Shown here piece by piece: positions 9,801 through 17,795 of a stretch of 64,000 bases of DNA (positions are counted from its first letter, which is position 1; the number at the start of each line of letters is the position of its first letter). Origin of the DNA: a bacterium (GTDB lineage: Bacteria > Verrucomicrobiota > Kiritimatiellia > CAIKKV01 > CAITUY01); the NCBI GenBank assembly GCA_037128595.1, contig JBAXWB010000021.1:24893-88892 (forward strand). Reading direction: 5' to 3'. Below the pieces are notes generated by a model, which searched no databases, was not told the DNA's origin, and saw nothing but the letters and a program-made list of their open reading frames with translations. The translations under genes were made by a program, and so were the position numbers.

Positions 9801-10013
9801 AAAACGGCAGGTCCCCGGAAAATCCATGCATGTCCGATTGGTCCCAACTCTGTCCGGCAGGGAAGCCGGATTACGCTCACGATCCCCTTGGTGAATCCCT
9901 GTTCCGTTTCGGATCTTTACGTGAGGGTGCAGGCGGATGTTGAATGGGGTGCGGCGCCGCTTCATGTGGATGGAAGTCAGGATGGGCGGGTGCGACTGAC
10001 TCATTTGCCTTAG
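6870..10013 (+). CDS. Large GT-C family membrane glycosyltransferase with long C-terminal region
   Basis: 1047 aa. An N-terminal TM segment is followed by PLLHPDEYKITHWATW, whose acidic pair after TM1 matches the catalytic-loop position of ArnT/PMT_2 enzymes. Further hydrophobic segments run to about residue 400. The remaining ~650 residues are soluble and probably periplasmic, with beta-rich and alpha-helical repeat-like stretches (for example around 650-740). It shares the long extra C-terminus with the 1000-aa GT-C on the other strand, though the two tails are not obviously alike. A ribosome-binding site (CAGGAGCC) precedes the ATG and it follows the flavoprotein by 22 bp. It is expected to move a sugar from polyprenyl phosphate to a periplasmic acceptor. 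Confidence 0.78.
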   Translation: MSGKRARRSWMVAGLIVLLAGSAWVRERGIEWPLLHPDEYKITHWATWMEEHSQTENAAYPGGYFHLIKPILFLKSVCVGGASAWSEFQGHRLQAVQGDDGRTFFLRKINVVLAVLTVLLFYSLAWRVSGSAWAALAAAGLLAFSRLHVEHSHYAETDIAMLFTLTLALYLWVRVMETGKWFWFGMAAVATGLAIGTKYTNILLLLQAGAGGWVCWRMGERKTSSRAVQLLGFGLLLVVSGWCYTNRHVFEGMEFWRQLQRAGQATYAERSVNLGASVSDPYAVLRSNWSILVDNLADIHWGWLMFIGLGAGVSCLRKYRRYWPVTLLPIGVYLFYCLKVAPWIRGQECLAFFPYMGVCLAIGVKESWAWANQARYRVLALSTILLVLLVAGGDSLVRTLRFSSLCEVPEPRIQALRWLYCHAPLQGKVGIEAYTVPTCRLFDEGCDVPQIEWVTPERRAHLDMDYLLRNVSACGRGTVDPRTGALYPDFAKNLKEFKQSAHLLCEWGPREPNFAFVGHQMEWWDTRQGKADLAIRTPMFRPALIDHSPSVMVPLSESEVGSSPGLFVDTTPRSLIVSGSSTMRRPIYIVLQTKERAGDVVVNGMGDRQVIHMNPYDVNVVEVRRPWYWPRLSEYDEITLHVRSQPHVEYLPCYAQAVTDVRDVALLLYQKGYPDHALEWLRKSPTAAEEAWLWYACAVEQGQWALAGRYEPLARQALADFEKACGVLPEQLMLNGVSGAAYRDHARIRLPVIDTGRDGIQMKIPEWVLNVESVETDKLFFASLQLPVRLAPGRYTVQGGASVAPPFEITQPWVLNVGQMSRTGTVAVVIEPGLKSKWSYSFVVREEQELELTFSSSQRGGRLALSPMEIQWSGADLLWAERREVYRALIRHALHRGQAGEARRWLESARHSVPDEEGWLELEREKAAPEASVNQAGIVFYPWLKLVKAETSGATAELQFEVLKDPVPALQILVYRRKTAGPRKIHACPIGPNSVRQGSRITLTIPLVNPCSVSDLYVRVQADVEWGAAPLHVDGSQDGRVRLTHLP

Positions 10014-10020
10014 CCGGCAT

Positions 10021-10058
10021 CCCCTCGCCCCTTGGGGGAGAGGGCTGGGGTGAGGGGA
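10021..10058 (+). repeat. Repeat family B (CCCTCGCCCC...GTGAGGGG), copy 1
   Basis: One of four copies of a GC-rich element with consensus about CCCTCGCCCCTTGAGGGAGA followed by GGGCTAGGGTGAGGGG. It can fold as CCCTCGCCC/GGGAGAGGG. This copy lies between the GT-C and deacetylase genes, seven bases after the GT-C stop codon. Other copies are at 13657-13691 (inverted), 43545-43579 and 57430-57466. Confidence 0.75.
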
Positions 10059-10084
10059 CTATTTATGTGGAGTTTTTGCTAAGC

Positions 10085-11095
10085 ATGATTACAAGGCGAT
10101 ATATGGCGGTTTTTGTGGCAGTGATGTTGATCCTTGCCGGTTTTTGCTGGTTGCAGGCACAACGTGTCCGCCCCGTTCCGGTGCCCATTTTAATGTATCA
10201 CCGGATCGGGGATGAAGTGGATTCCCCCTGGTGGGTCACGGCGCGGGATTTTGAAACCCAATTACAGAGTTTACGCGAGCAGGGCTATGTGAGTGTCTGG
10301 CCATCCGATCTGGTGGCTCATCAACGCTGGGGCCGGCCCCTTCCCCATAAGCCCATTGTCCTGACCTTTGATGATGGGTACTTGGACCTCATGGAGCAGG
10401 CGGAACCCTTACTGAAAAAATACGGCTATAAGGGGGTATCCTATTTAATAACAGGACGGGTAGGCGACACGGCGGAGGCCCGTCAGAAATGGGAGGGGAC
10501 GCCGCTGCTCATCTGGCCGGAAGTCCGGGCCATGTATCAACGGGGCACGATCCGGTTCGGGGGGCATAGCCGAACCCATGCCAATCTCCGGGCATTGGCT
10601 GATCCCCGGCAGGAGATCGCCTCCTGTTATCGGGATTTGACTCGAAAAGGCGGCGTTACCCCGGAGGGATTTTGTTTTCCGTATGGACAATATAAAGGTG
10701 AAACCCTGGCCGGAATGAGCCGGTCAAAATTCACGACTGCCACGACCTGCGCGGATGGGATCGGGGAGTTTAAGCCCGGGACAGCGATGTATGAGCTTCC
10801 CCGTGTTTCAGTGATGGGGGGCTGGCACCGTTTCAAGATTCAGGATCATCCCGGGACGAATGGGGTGATGAACGTGGATATTTCAAAAGAAGGGCGTGAT
10901 TTGGATGTGACGCCTAAAGTCGTCTGGGGTGATGGCTTCTTTGCATGGTTGCCTCAGATACATATTACGTCTCTTCCGCTGACGGTTTCCTATTCCTCTC
11001 CTGATGGCAGGGAACATCCGGGTTCCGTCCTGGAATTGTGGGACAATTTTCGCGTGATCCGGCATTTTCGTGCCCCTTTGCCAAGCATGAAATAG
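10085..11095 (+). CDS. Polysaccharide deacetylase (NodB domain), membrane-anchored
   Basis: 336 aa. An N-terminal uncleaved-type TM anchor (res 9-24) is followed by VPILMYHRIGDE. The NodB catalytic motifs are visible: TFDDGY (metal and catalytic Asp), GGHSRTHANL (H-x3-H metal ligands) and CFPYGQYKG. This is a CE4 esterase that removes N-acetyl groups from a polysaccharide, probably in the periplasm. The last ~90 residues form a beta-rich tail outside NodB. An upstream in-frame start at 9944 would give a longer protein, but the extra residues overlap the GT-C gene and translate repeat family B. The ATG at 10085, with GGAG 12 bases upstream, is therefore preferred. It belongs to the glycan operon. 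Confidence 0.88.
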   Translation: MITRRYMAVFVAVMLILAGFCWLQAQRVRPVPVPILMYHRIGDEVDSPWWVTARDFETQLQSLREQGYVSVWPSDLVAHQRWGRPLPHKPIVLTFDDGYLDLMEQAEPLLKKYGYKGVSYLITGRVGDTAEARQKWEGTPLLIWPEVRAMYQRGTIRFGGHSRTHANLRALADPRQEIASCYRDLTRKGGVTPEGFCFPYGQYKGETLAGMSRSKFTTATTCADGIGEFKPGTAMYELPRVSVMGGWHRFKIQDHPGTNGVMNVDISKEGRDLDVTPKVVWGDGFFAWLPQIHITSLPLTVSYSSPDGREHPGSVLELWDNFRVIRHFRAPLPSMK

Positions 11096-11227
11096 TGGGG
11101 CGCTATCAACCAGTACGTGAAATTTCCCAGCTTCTTGATAGACGACGTATTCAGTCTTGTTTTTGAGTGAAACTATGGTACAAAGTCAGCGCTGATTTTT
11201 AATAAATTAAAGCACAGGAGATAACGT

Positions 11228-12247
11228 ATGAGCGGGTTAAAAGGGTTCGGGCTGGTAGCATTGATCGGTATGATGTCATTGGCGAGTGCCATGCAGGCAC
11301 AAGAGCCGGCGCTCAATATTCAGGCGCCCGCCACAGCGCCCATTTTGGAGGCCGAGCCAGTAACCCCGGCGGTTGTTCCCGTGGTTCAGGAGCCTGCGCC
11401 TGTGGTGGTTAAGCCCGCTCCTGCGCCTGTGGCGACCAATGGTCCTGTGCATCATGTGGCCCCGGTAGTGGTGCATACCGCTACCAATGTGCCCGCGCAT
11501 GTGGCCACCAATGCGGTGGTGATGCCTGTCACGCCTGTGGCCGTTGCGCCCGTCAGTGTGGCCGTTAGTCCCACCAATGAAGTGGCCATACCGGAAAATG
11601 ACCGTTTCTTTGTTGATACCTGGCAACATCCCTCCTTCCAGGTTGGTACACGGATGATGCAGGTGTCGTTGTCTGACACGACCCGTGGCACCCCGGGGAA
11701 CGGGTCGTATTTCGGAACGATTACGGAAATTACCGAGGTTCAGGATCATTCACCTGATAAAGTCTATCTTCAGGCCCGGCTTCCCCATACCCCCCTCTGG
11801 TTGGGGGTGAGTTATGATCATGTCACCGCCCGGACGATGGATGATGGGGACGGGGACGGGGTGGCGGACATGTCCGGAAGTGATGGGAATGAGGAAATCA
11901 AGGGGTTCATTCCGTATCTGCAAGCGGTCTGGGATAACAAGACCCGCTTTACCCCCTATGCAGAGGTTGGCTATGCGTTCTATCAGGCTAAATTTCTTCC
12001 TAATTCCTGGGGCAACAACGGGCAACGCTATGTGGATGCAACGAGTAGCGTGAATGGGTTTGAATTAGGCGGTGGGCTGGGAGTGCGCCTGTACAAGAAC
12101 CTGTCAGCGGATTTCTATGCCAGGTCGATGACCGTCGATGATATTACCGGAGACTGGTATTACAACTACGGGCGGAACTATGGGGGCCCGTTTGTGATGA
12201 CCATGAGTTATGTGGCCTATGGCGCCGGCCTGAGTTGCCGGTTCTAA
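11228..12247 (+). CDS. Outer-membrane beta-barrel protein with Pro/Ala/Val-rich linker
   Basis: 339 aa. A Sec signal peptide ends near MQAQEP. Residues ~30-120 are a low-complexity linker rich in Ala, Pro, Val and Thr, with short repeats such as APVVV, PAPVAT and THVATN. Residues ~130-339 show alternating amphipathic strands with aromatic girdles and end in the C-terminal aromatic signature GAGLSCRF (terminal Phe), as expected for BamA-dependent barrels of the OmpA-N/OmpW size class. The loop MDDGDGDGVADMSGSDGN looks calcium-binding. The Pro/Ala linker may cross or bind peptidoglycan. A ribosome-binding site (CAGGAG) precedes the ATG. The 132-bp gap upstream suggests its own promoter. Confidence 0.72.
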   Translation: MSGLKGFGLVALIGMMSLASAMQAQEPALNIQAPATAPILEAEPVTPAVVPVVQEPAPVVVKPAPAPVATNGPVHHVAPVVVHTATNVPAHVATNAVVMPVTPVAVAPVSVAVSPTNEVAIPENDRFFVDTWQHPSFQVGTRMMQVSLSDTTRGTPGNGSYFGTITEITEVQDHSPDKVYLQARLPHTPLWLGVSYDHVTARTMDDGDGDGVADMSGSDGNEEIKGFIPYLQAVWDNKTRFTPYAEVGYAFYQAKFLPNSWGNNGQRYVDATSSVNGFELGGGLGVRLYKNLSADFYARSMTVDDITGDWYYNYGRNYGGPFVMTMSYVAYGAGLSCRF

Positions 12248-12255
12248 CAGGCCTC

Positions 12256-13599
12256 ATGAACTCCTTGAACTCACGCTTCAATTCATCCGCAACTGCGGTG
12301 CAGGCGGTGATCTGGATTGCTGACGTATTGTTTCTCGTCAGTCTGGTTCTGGTCTGGTGGCTCTGGTGGGAAGTCAAGACTTCGGTCGCGATATTCAACC
12401 ACGTCTTGGAGCTTCGTTGGAATGACAATCGCCTGTTGATCCCTCTGGCGGCCCTGGTGATTCACGGGGTCGCCGCCTGGCGAGCTGAAGGGCTTGACCG
12501 TGCGCTGCGGCTGGGGGTGTTCCGCTATTCGATCACCGCCAAGTTGGTCATGCTCTATGTGGCCTGCATGGGCACGATCATGATTGCCGACAATCTCCTG
12601 AAAAAAACCAAGGTCGAGTTTCAGGTTGCCCCGATGGTCCTGGTGAGCAAGAGTCAGGGAGTGGAGCATTTTCACAAGTCCATGCTGGCCGACCCCGACC
12701 TGGTCTGGAAGTTCGAGCCGGGTTCCAGTGTATATGGGGGAAAGATCAACAGCCTCGGGTTCCGCGATCGGGAGGTCAGCCGCGAGAAGGGGCCGGGGGT
12801 GCGCCGGGTGATCTGTATGGGGGATTCCGTCACGGCCCAAGGTCAACCCTGCTATGCTCAATATCTGAATCAGATGCTGACGAATGCGCCACCGGACGGG
12901 GGTAAATGGGAAGCCTTGAGCATGGGGGTGTACGGGTACTCCTCGATGCAAGGCCTGAGATCATTTGACCTGTTGGGAAAGAGCTTAAAGCCGGATGTGG
13001 TGATTGTGAGTTTCGGGAGGAATGACCATGTATGGGAAGTTCCGGACCGGACACGGCTAGGGGCCCGGCTGTCACCTTCATTCCGCCGGATGTATATGCT
13101 TCTGTCTCATCGGACCGTGGGGCGCTTGTTCCTGCATGTCATGGATACCCGGCATCAATGGACCGCTGTAAAACCCAAAGCCCCTCAAGCGGATTCACGG
13201 GAACTCCGGTTGCCACCGGAGGATTTCCGGATCACCATGAGGCAATTTGTGAAGGAGATCCGGTCGTGCGGGGCCACGCCGATTCTGGTCGCCGCCGCCC
13301 GCCGGCGGATTCCTGAGGATTATGTCACCAAGGGCTGTGCCCGCACGAGAGATGAGTTTGAGCGCCAGCACGATGAATACGCCCAGATTGTGCGGGAGGT
13401 GGCCCAGGAAACCGGGACCGTTCTGGTGGATCTGCAGAAGTTGATGTCGGGGCCGGAATGTGACGGTTGGTTCGCCAGCGATGCCATCCATCTCGATTTC
13501 TATGAGTCTGAGGGGGGGCTTGAGCCATGGAGTAAAGAGCAGCCGGGGCTACGTTTTGTAGCGCGTACGATGTACGAGGCTATCAGCAACCTAAAGTAA
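12256..13599 (+). CDS. SGNH/GDSL hydrolase-like protein with N-terminal membrane segments
   Basis: 447 aa. Three N-terminal hydrophobic segments (to about residue 115) are followed by an SGNH hydrolase domain. Block I is RVICMGDSVT (Ser nucleophile in GDS), block III is SFGRND (Asn of the oxyanion hole) and block V is SDAIHLD (Asp-x2-His dyad). Related proteins are O-acetyl esterases or acyltransferase partners acting on extracellular polysaccharide. The ATG at 12256 is chosen over an upstream TTG at 12235 that lies inside the barrel gene. It starts eight bases after the barrel gene and lies among glycosyltransferase genes, so polysaccharide O-acetylation or deacetylation is a reasonable inference. 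Confidence 0.75.
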   Translation: MNSLNSRFNSSATAVQAVIWIADVLFLVSLVLVWWLWWEVKTSVAIFNHVLELRWNDNRLLIPLAALVIHGVAAWRAEGLDRALRLGVFRYSITAKLVMLYVACMGTIMIADNLLKKTKVEFQVAPMVLVSKSQGVEHFHKSMLADPDLVWKFEPGSSVYGGKINSLGFRDREVSREKGPGVRRVICMGDSVTAQGQPCYAQYLNQMLTNAPPDGGKWEALSMGVYGYSSMQGLRSFDLLGKSLKPDVVIVSFGRNDHVWEVPDRTRLGARLSPSFRRMYMLLSHRTVGRLFLHVMDTRHQWTAVKPKAPQADSRELRLPPEDFRITMRQFVKEIRSCGATPILVAAARRRIPEDYVTKGCARTRDEFERQHDEYAQIVREVAQETGTVLVDLQKLMSGPECDGWFASDAIHLDFYESEGGLEPWSKEQPGLRFVARTMYEAISNLK

Positions 13600-13628
13600 A
13601 GGTTCATGCTTGGAAGATCGTGGTCATT

Positions 13629-15290
13629 ATGCCGTTTTCCTCATCACATACCGATACCCCTCACCTTGATCCTCTCCCCCAAAGGGCGAGGTCGTTTTTC
13701 ATCGCCCTGGCCTTGATCACCCTGTTGGGTGCAGGGCTGCGCCTGGTCAAACTCGGAGAATACCCCGGAGGCTTCGGGCAGGATGAGGCGGTGGATATGT
13801 ATGATGCCTGGAGTCTGCTCACCACGGGGGCAGAACACCATGGGGATCGCTGGCCCCTGAATTCCCGGCAGTTTGGGGATTCGCCGTCTTCCCTCCCGTC
13901 TTATATCACTCTCCCGTTTGTGGCACTGTTAGGCCCTACCGAATTGGCTGCCCGGCTGCCCTGCGCACTTCTGAATGTGGCCGCCATTCCCTTGATCGGG
14001 CTCCTGTTATACGGCCTGTTCCGGAGCCGTGCCGCCGGGATCATGGGTGCCGCTCTGCTAGCCGTCTCTCCCTGGAACATCTATTTTTCACGCTGGGCGG
14101 TCAGCCCGGGCTTTGTCACCTTTTTCCAGCTGGCAGGTCTATTGCTGATGTTCCGGGTGCTTACCGCCCAGACAGGTCGGATCCGCATCTACGGGGGGGC
14201 GATCCTGACGGGGTTTGTGTTATTCTTATGGACCCATCAATACCTGTCTCAGTATTTTTTCGCGCCTCTGATGATCGGGGCAGGCCTCCTGTTGTGGAGC
14301 CGTAAGAACTGGCCCCGGATCATGCTCATGGGCGGCGTGTATACCCTGCTCATGCTCCTGGCCATCCTGACGCGTGTCCAAAACCCCTCCACCACAGGGC
14401 GGCTCCACCGCGAATGTATTTTCTTTGCCGACCAGGTGTGGTCAAATTTCTGGCACAACTACTGTGACTACCAGTCCCTGCTATTTTTATTTCATGCCCC
14501 GAAGATGCTGGAGCTTCATCAAATTCCCGGGATCGCGCATATCCAGCATAGCCTGGCCCCCTTCTACCTGATTGGACTGGGGGTATTGCTTGCGTCGGTG
14601 TTCATCCCGGAAAGGCTTCTGGCGTTATTGGGCCGGCCGAATAGTCGGGATGAGGCGAGTCATTGGCGTCGGTCTGCACTCTGGTTGTTGGCGGGGTTCC
14701 TGGTCGCCCCCATCGTGGGTGCTATTTTCACCCAGAAGATGTACACGGCCCGGATGACGCATCTATTGGCACACGTTCTCCTGATCACGGCGGTAGGGTG
14801 TGCGGCCGTCTGGTATCTACTCCGCCGCATTCCCCTCCGGGTGGCTGCGCCGGTCTTTGCGGTTCTGTTGGCGGTGTATCTTGGAGCGTCGACTGTGAAG
14901 ACTTTCAAGGGCTTGGCCAGGAATGATCTCTTTTTCAAGGAATACCTGCAACAGGGGGTTCCTGATGTCATGCGCTACCTTGCCCGGCAGCCTGACGTCC
15001 GGTCTGTCCGGTTTCCGCGACTGTTGCAGGGGTATATCTATCACCTGTGTTTCACGCCGGTGCCTCCGGAGCAATTGAAGTACGCCGAGGTTTCGCCCCC
15101 ATCGCCCGGGGCTGAGGAACGGTGGCGCTACGCGGAAGTCACCCGGGTCGGGAATTATTATTTTAATCAGGATCTGGATGGACCGGCGATTGCCAAGACG
15201 GCGACCCTGCGCCATCAGGTGCGTGACAAGGACCGGATCTGGTATGACCTTTACGAGCGCAAGGGCGACTGGTTTGTGTTGAAACATTGA
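13629..15290 (+). CDS. GT-C family membrane glycosyltransferase (ArnT/PMT_2-like)
   Basis: 553 aa, the usual length for ArnT-like enzymes. TM1 is FFIALALITLLGAGL, followed by YPGGFGQDEAVDMYDAW, which contains the acidic pair expected for the catalytic base of GT-C fold proteins. About ten further TM segments run to residue ~430, then a short periplasmic domain. The first ~20 residues (HTDTPHLDPLPQRAR) are the translation of repeat family B at 13657-13691, so the real N-terminus was either extended by the repeat or starts further in. The ATG at 13629, with GGAAG 12 bases upstream, is the best visible start. Its 3' end overlaps the convergent AraC gene by 40 bp. Confidence 0.78.
   Translation: MPFSSSHTDTPHLDPLPQRARSFFIALALITLLGAGLRLVKLGEYPGGFGQDEAVDMYDAWSLLTTGAEHHGDRWPLNSRQFGDSPSSLPSYITLPFVALLGPTELAARLPCALLNVAAIPLIGLLLYGLFRSRAAGIMGAALLAVSPWNIYFSRWAVSPGFVTFFQLAGLLLMFRVLTAQTGRIRIYGGAILTGFVLFLWTHQYLSQYFFAPLMIGAGLLLWSRKNWPRIMLMGGVYTLLMLLAILTRVQNPSTTGRLHRECIFFADQVWSNFWHNYCDYQSLLFLFHAPKMLELHQIPGIAHIQHSLAPFYLIGLGVLLASVFIPERLLALLGRPNSRDEASHWRRSALWLLAGFLVAPIVGAIFTQKMYTARMTHLLAHVLLITAVGCAAVWYLLRRIPLRVAAPVFAVLLAVYLGASTVKTFKGLARNDLFFKEYLQQGVPDVMRYLARQPDVRSVRFPRLLQGYIYHLCFTPVPPEQLKYAEVSPPSPGAEERWRYAEVTRVGNYYFNQDLDGPAIAKTATLRHQVRDKDRIWYDLYERKGDWFVLKH
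13657..13691 (-). repeat. Repeat family B, copy 2, inside a reading frame
   Basis: Inverted copy of the element at 10021-10058 (CCCCTCACC ... CTCTCCCCC ... GGGCGAGG). It lies within the first codons of the GT-C gene and is translated as PHLDPLPQRAR. Confidence 0.7.
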
Positions 15291-16213
15291 GTCTGCCGTT
15301 GCGCCACCGCCTGTTTCCGGAAGGCGAGCGGGGCCAGCCCGGTCTTCTTCTTGAAAAACTGCGAGAAATAATAGACGGAGGCAAACCCGAGCGCTTCGGC
15401 AAGTTCCCCGATTGGCAGGGTGGAGTGGCTGAGCATGGCTTTAGCCCGGTGTAACTGGTGCTCCAGCTGGAAATGGCGGGGAGAAAAGCCGGTGCTGGCC
15501 TTGAACAGGCGCCGGAAGGAGGTGTAACTCATGCCGGCAGTTCTGGCCATCTGTTGCAAATCGATATCAGAGCCTGAATCCTCCAGCAGCGCGGCTTTGG
15601 CGTGGGAGATGGCGGCCGCATCCTGATGCGTTCCCAATTGCCTGGCATCCATGAGGGCGGTAATCCGACACAGGATGCGCGTCGCCTCGGCGCTGAGCAG
15701 TAGCTCCATCCTGAACGGCTCCATGCGAGCCAGTTCGGTAAGCTGCGTAAACGCCAGAATCAGCGTCTCATCCAACCCAACCGTGACCACAGGGTTCCGG
15801 GGCTCGAATCCCGCCAATCCAAAAAAATGGTCTGCCTGCTGGCCTTCGAAATCTACCCAATACTCATGCCAGCCGGTCTGCCGATCCGGCTTATAGCGGT
15901 GCCAGAGGCCCGGAAAGAGAACCAGGATCTGCCCTGCCATCACCTTGACCGGCCGGCTGGAGGCAGATTCGAACAGCCCTTCACCGTGAGTGACATAAAT
16001 GAAGGAAGGGGAGTTCAGCACGCGGCCCGATTCCCAGGTGAAATGGTGGTGGGCAGGATGGCGGGTCGGGGGGTAATCGCTCCCCGGCACAATGACAGAC
16101 TGTCCGGCGTTGGTGACGGCGAAGCCCCATTCCCGCATGCGTTCACTAATGGGCATATAACGAAAAAACGAACGACTGATCTGTTCCGGTAGAGACTTGG
16201 CCATGACGGACAT
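15251..16213 (-). CDS. AraC-family transcriptional regulator
   Basis: 320 aa. The N-terminal cupin-like sensor region contains HHFTWESGRVLNSPSFIYV and PGLWHRYKPD, typical of AraC/RhaS-type sugar sensors. The C-terminal double helix-turn-helix includes LQQMARTAGMSYTSFRRLFK and the AraC signature IGELAEALGFASVYYFSQFF. It is divergent from the L-rhamnose isomerase gene across a ~305-bp control region, the classical layout of a RhaS/RhaR-like activator controlling its neighbour, so regulation of the isomerase pair is likely (inference). Its 3' end overlaps the convergent GT-C gene by 40 bp. A second ATG three codons in is an alternative start. Confidence 0.88.
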   Translation of the reverse strand: MSVMAKSLPEQISRSFFRYMPISERMREWGFAVTNAGQSVIVPGSDYPPTRHPAHHHFTWESGRVLNSPSFIYVTHGEGLFESASSRPVKVMAGQILVLFPGLWHRYKPDRQTGWHEYWVDFEGQQADHFFGLAGFEPRNPVVTVGLDETLILAFTQLTELARMEPFRMELLLSAEATRILCRITALMDARQLGTHQDAAAISHAKAALLEDSGSDIDLQQMARTAGMSYTSFRRLFKASTGFSPRHFQLEHQLHRAKAMLSHSTLPIGELAEALGFASVYYFSQFFKKKTGLAPLAFRKQAVAQRQTQCFNTNQSPLRS

Positions 16214-16292
16214 ATTAGGTAATATATTTTAAATTTTCAATGACCTTAGCTCTTTTGTTCGAGGCTTTTGTTTTGGCCTATTTTGGTGCTGC

Positions 16293-16319
16293 GGATGCGA
16301 CGGAGCGCATCCCTCCATT
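16293..16319 (+). repeat. Hairpin repeat family A (stem GGATGCG)
   Basis: GGATGCG, loop ACGGAG, CGCATCC, tail CTCCATT: a perfect 7-bp stem and 6-base loop followed by the constant tail. It pairs with the inverted copy at 16355-16381 to form a doublet about 90 bp across. Confidence 0.8.
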
Positions 16320-16354
16320 GTGTAAACGCGTGATATTATCATGATTTCAATCAA

Positions 16355-16381
16355 AATGGAGGGTTTCGCTTTGTCGAAACC
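16355..16381 (-). repeat. Hairpin repeat family A (stem GGTTTCG)
   Basis: On the minus strand it reads GGTTTCG, loop ACAAAG, CGAAACC, tail CTCCATT. The stem sequence differs from the neighbouring copy at four paired positions but still pairs perfectly. Inverted relative to 16293-16319. Confidence 0.8.
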
Positions 16382-16518
16382 AGTGCCAGAAAGTTAAAAC
16401 AAAAGACCCTGAATCCTATTGCCTCGGATTTGGTCAGAAAGCATAAAACTATGGTCATTCCTCCTATTGGCAGTTTGGGCATAGTGGGGTAATTTATCGA
16501 CAACCTTTAAGGAGCACG

Positions 16519-17793
16519 ATGAATATAAAAGAGCTTGAGAAGATGTATGGCATGGCGAAAGCCCGGTATGCGGAGTTGGGGATCAATACGGATAAGGCGA
16601 TCCGGCAGGCCTTGAGTATCCCGGTATCCATGCATTGCTGGCAGGCCGATGATGTGGGCGGTTTCGAGGTGAAGGAAGGGGCCCTGAATGGCGGCGGCAT
16701 TATGGCTACCGGTAATCATCCCGGTCGTGCCCGGTCACCGGCGGAAGCCCGTGCGGATTATGAAAAGGTGCTGGCACTGGTTCCCGGCGTGATGCGGTTG
16801 AATATTCATGCCTGTTATGCCGAAACCTCAGGCAAGGCGGTGGATCGCGATGCATTGGAGCCCCGTCATTTTGCCAACTGGATGGCCTGGGCCAAACAAC
16901 AGAAGCTCTGTCTGGATTTCAATCCCACCTTTTTTGCGCATCCCAAGGCCAACGAGGGCTATACGCTGTCGCATCGTGATCCCGCCATCCGGGCCTTCTG
17001 GGTTCGCCACGCCATTGCCTGTCGCAAAATCGCCGCCGCCATGGCTCGCTCCCAGGGCGCCCCCTGTCTTGTCAACCACTGGATTCCCGATGGCTCCAAG
17101 GATTTTCCGGCCGACCGTTGGACCCCGCGGGCGTTACTGACCGAGTCACTGGACCAGGCGATTGCGAATGAGAAGACGGTCAGCAAGGCGCAATGCATCG
17201 ATTACGTGGAGAGCAAACTGTTCGGGATTGGCAGTGAGGAGTACGTGGTGGGGTCCTCCGAGTACTATAGCGGCTACGCGTTGAGCCGCGGGGTGGGGCT
17301 GTGTATGGACATGGGGCATTATCACCCGACGGAAACCATTCACGATAAGGTGTCCAGTGCGCTCCAGTTCCATCAGCGGCTGTTGTTGCATGTCAGCCGG
17401 CCGATGCGCTGGGATAGTGACCATGTGGTGCTGTTCGGGGATGATCTGCAACATCTGTTCCAGGAAATTGCGCGCGGGAATGCCTGGGACCGGGTGGCGG
17501 TTGCCACGGATTATTTTGATGCCAGCATCAACCGCATTGCGGCCTATGTCATCGGTCTGCGCGCCACGCGTAAGGCGATTCTGTTTGCCCTGCTCGAGCC
17601 GTCAGCGAGCCTCGCGAAATTAGAACGCAAGGGGGATAACGCCAGTCGCCTGGGCTTGATGGAAGAACTGAAGACCCTGCCGTTTGGCGCCGTGTGGGAT
17701 TGGCTCTGCCTGAGCAAGGATGTCCCCGTGGGCACGGCCTGGCTCGAAGAGGTCGGCCAGTATGAACGGAACGTGTTGGCCCTGCGGAGCTGA
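16519..17793 (+). CDS. rhaA: L-rhamnose isomerase
   Basis: 424 aa, the normal size for RhaA (EC 5.3.1.14), a metal-dependent TIM-barrel aldose-ketose isomerase converting L-rhamnose to L-rhamnulose in the cytoplasm. Recognisable motifs: IPVSMHCWQADDVGGFE near residue 35, NIHACYAE (~93), LDFNPTFFAHPKANEG (~133) and LCMDMGHYHPTE (~258), which supply the Mn/Zn ligands and substrate His residues of the family. AAGGAG lies six bases before the ATG. It is followed after two bases by a second isomerase-like gene and lies opposite an AraC regulator. Rhamnulokinase and rhamnulose-1-phosphate aldolase are not in the window. Confidence 0.95.
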   Translation: MNIKELEKMYGMAKARYAELGINTDKAIRQALSIPVSMHCWQADDVGGFEVKEGALNGGGIMATGNHPGRARSPAEARADYEKVLALVPGVMRLNIHACYAETSGKAVDRDALEPRHFANWMAWAKQQKLCLDFNPTFFAHPKANEGYTLSHRDPAIRAFWVRHAIACRKIAAAMARSQGAPCLVNHWIPDGSKDFPADRWTPRALLTESLDQAIANEKTVSKAQCIDYVESKLFGIGSEEYVVGSSEYYSGYALSRGVGLCMDMGHYHPTETIHDKVSSALQFHQRLLLHVSRPMRWDSDHVVLFGDDLQHLFQEIARGNAWDRVAVATDYFDASINRIAAYVIGLRATRKAILFALLEPSASLAKLERKGDNASRLGLMEELKTLPFGAVWDWLCLSKDVPVGTAWLEEVGQYERNVLALRS

Positions 17794-17795
17794 AG

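Larger units (their letters stand above)
16214..16518. other. Divergent control region between araC-type gene and rhaA
   Basis: About 305 bp with no gene. It should hold the promoters of both divergent genes. The middle is occupied by a tail-to-tail pair of family A hairpins (16293-16319 and 16355-16381). rhaA has the ribosome-binding site AAGGAG (16508-16513). No clear operator repeat of the AraC half-site kind could be picked out by eye. Confidence 0.6.

Noticed and set aside
9944..10084. N-terminal extension of the deacetylase
   Set aside because: The extra 47 codons overlap the GT-C gene and translate repeat family B (IPSPLGGEGWGEG). The ATG at 10085 starts directly before a proper membrane anchor.
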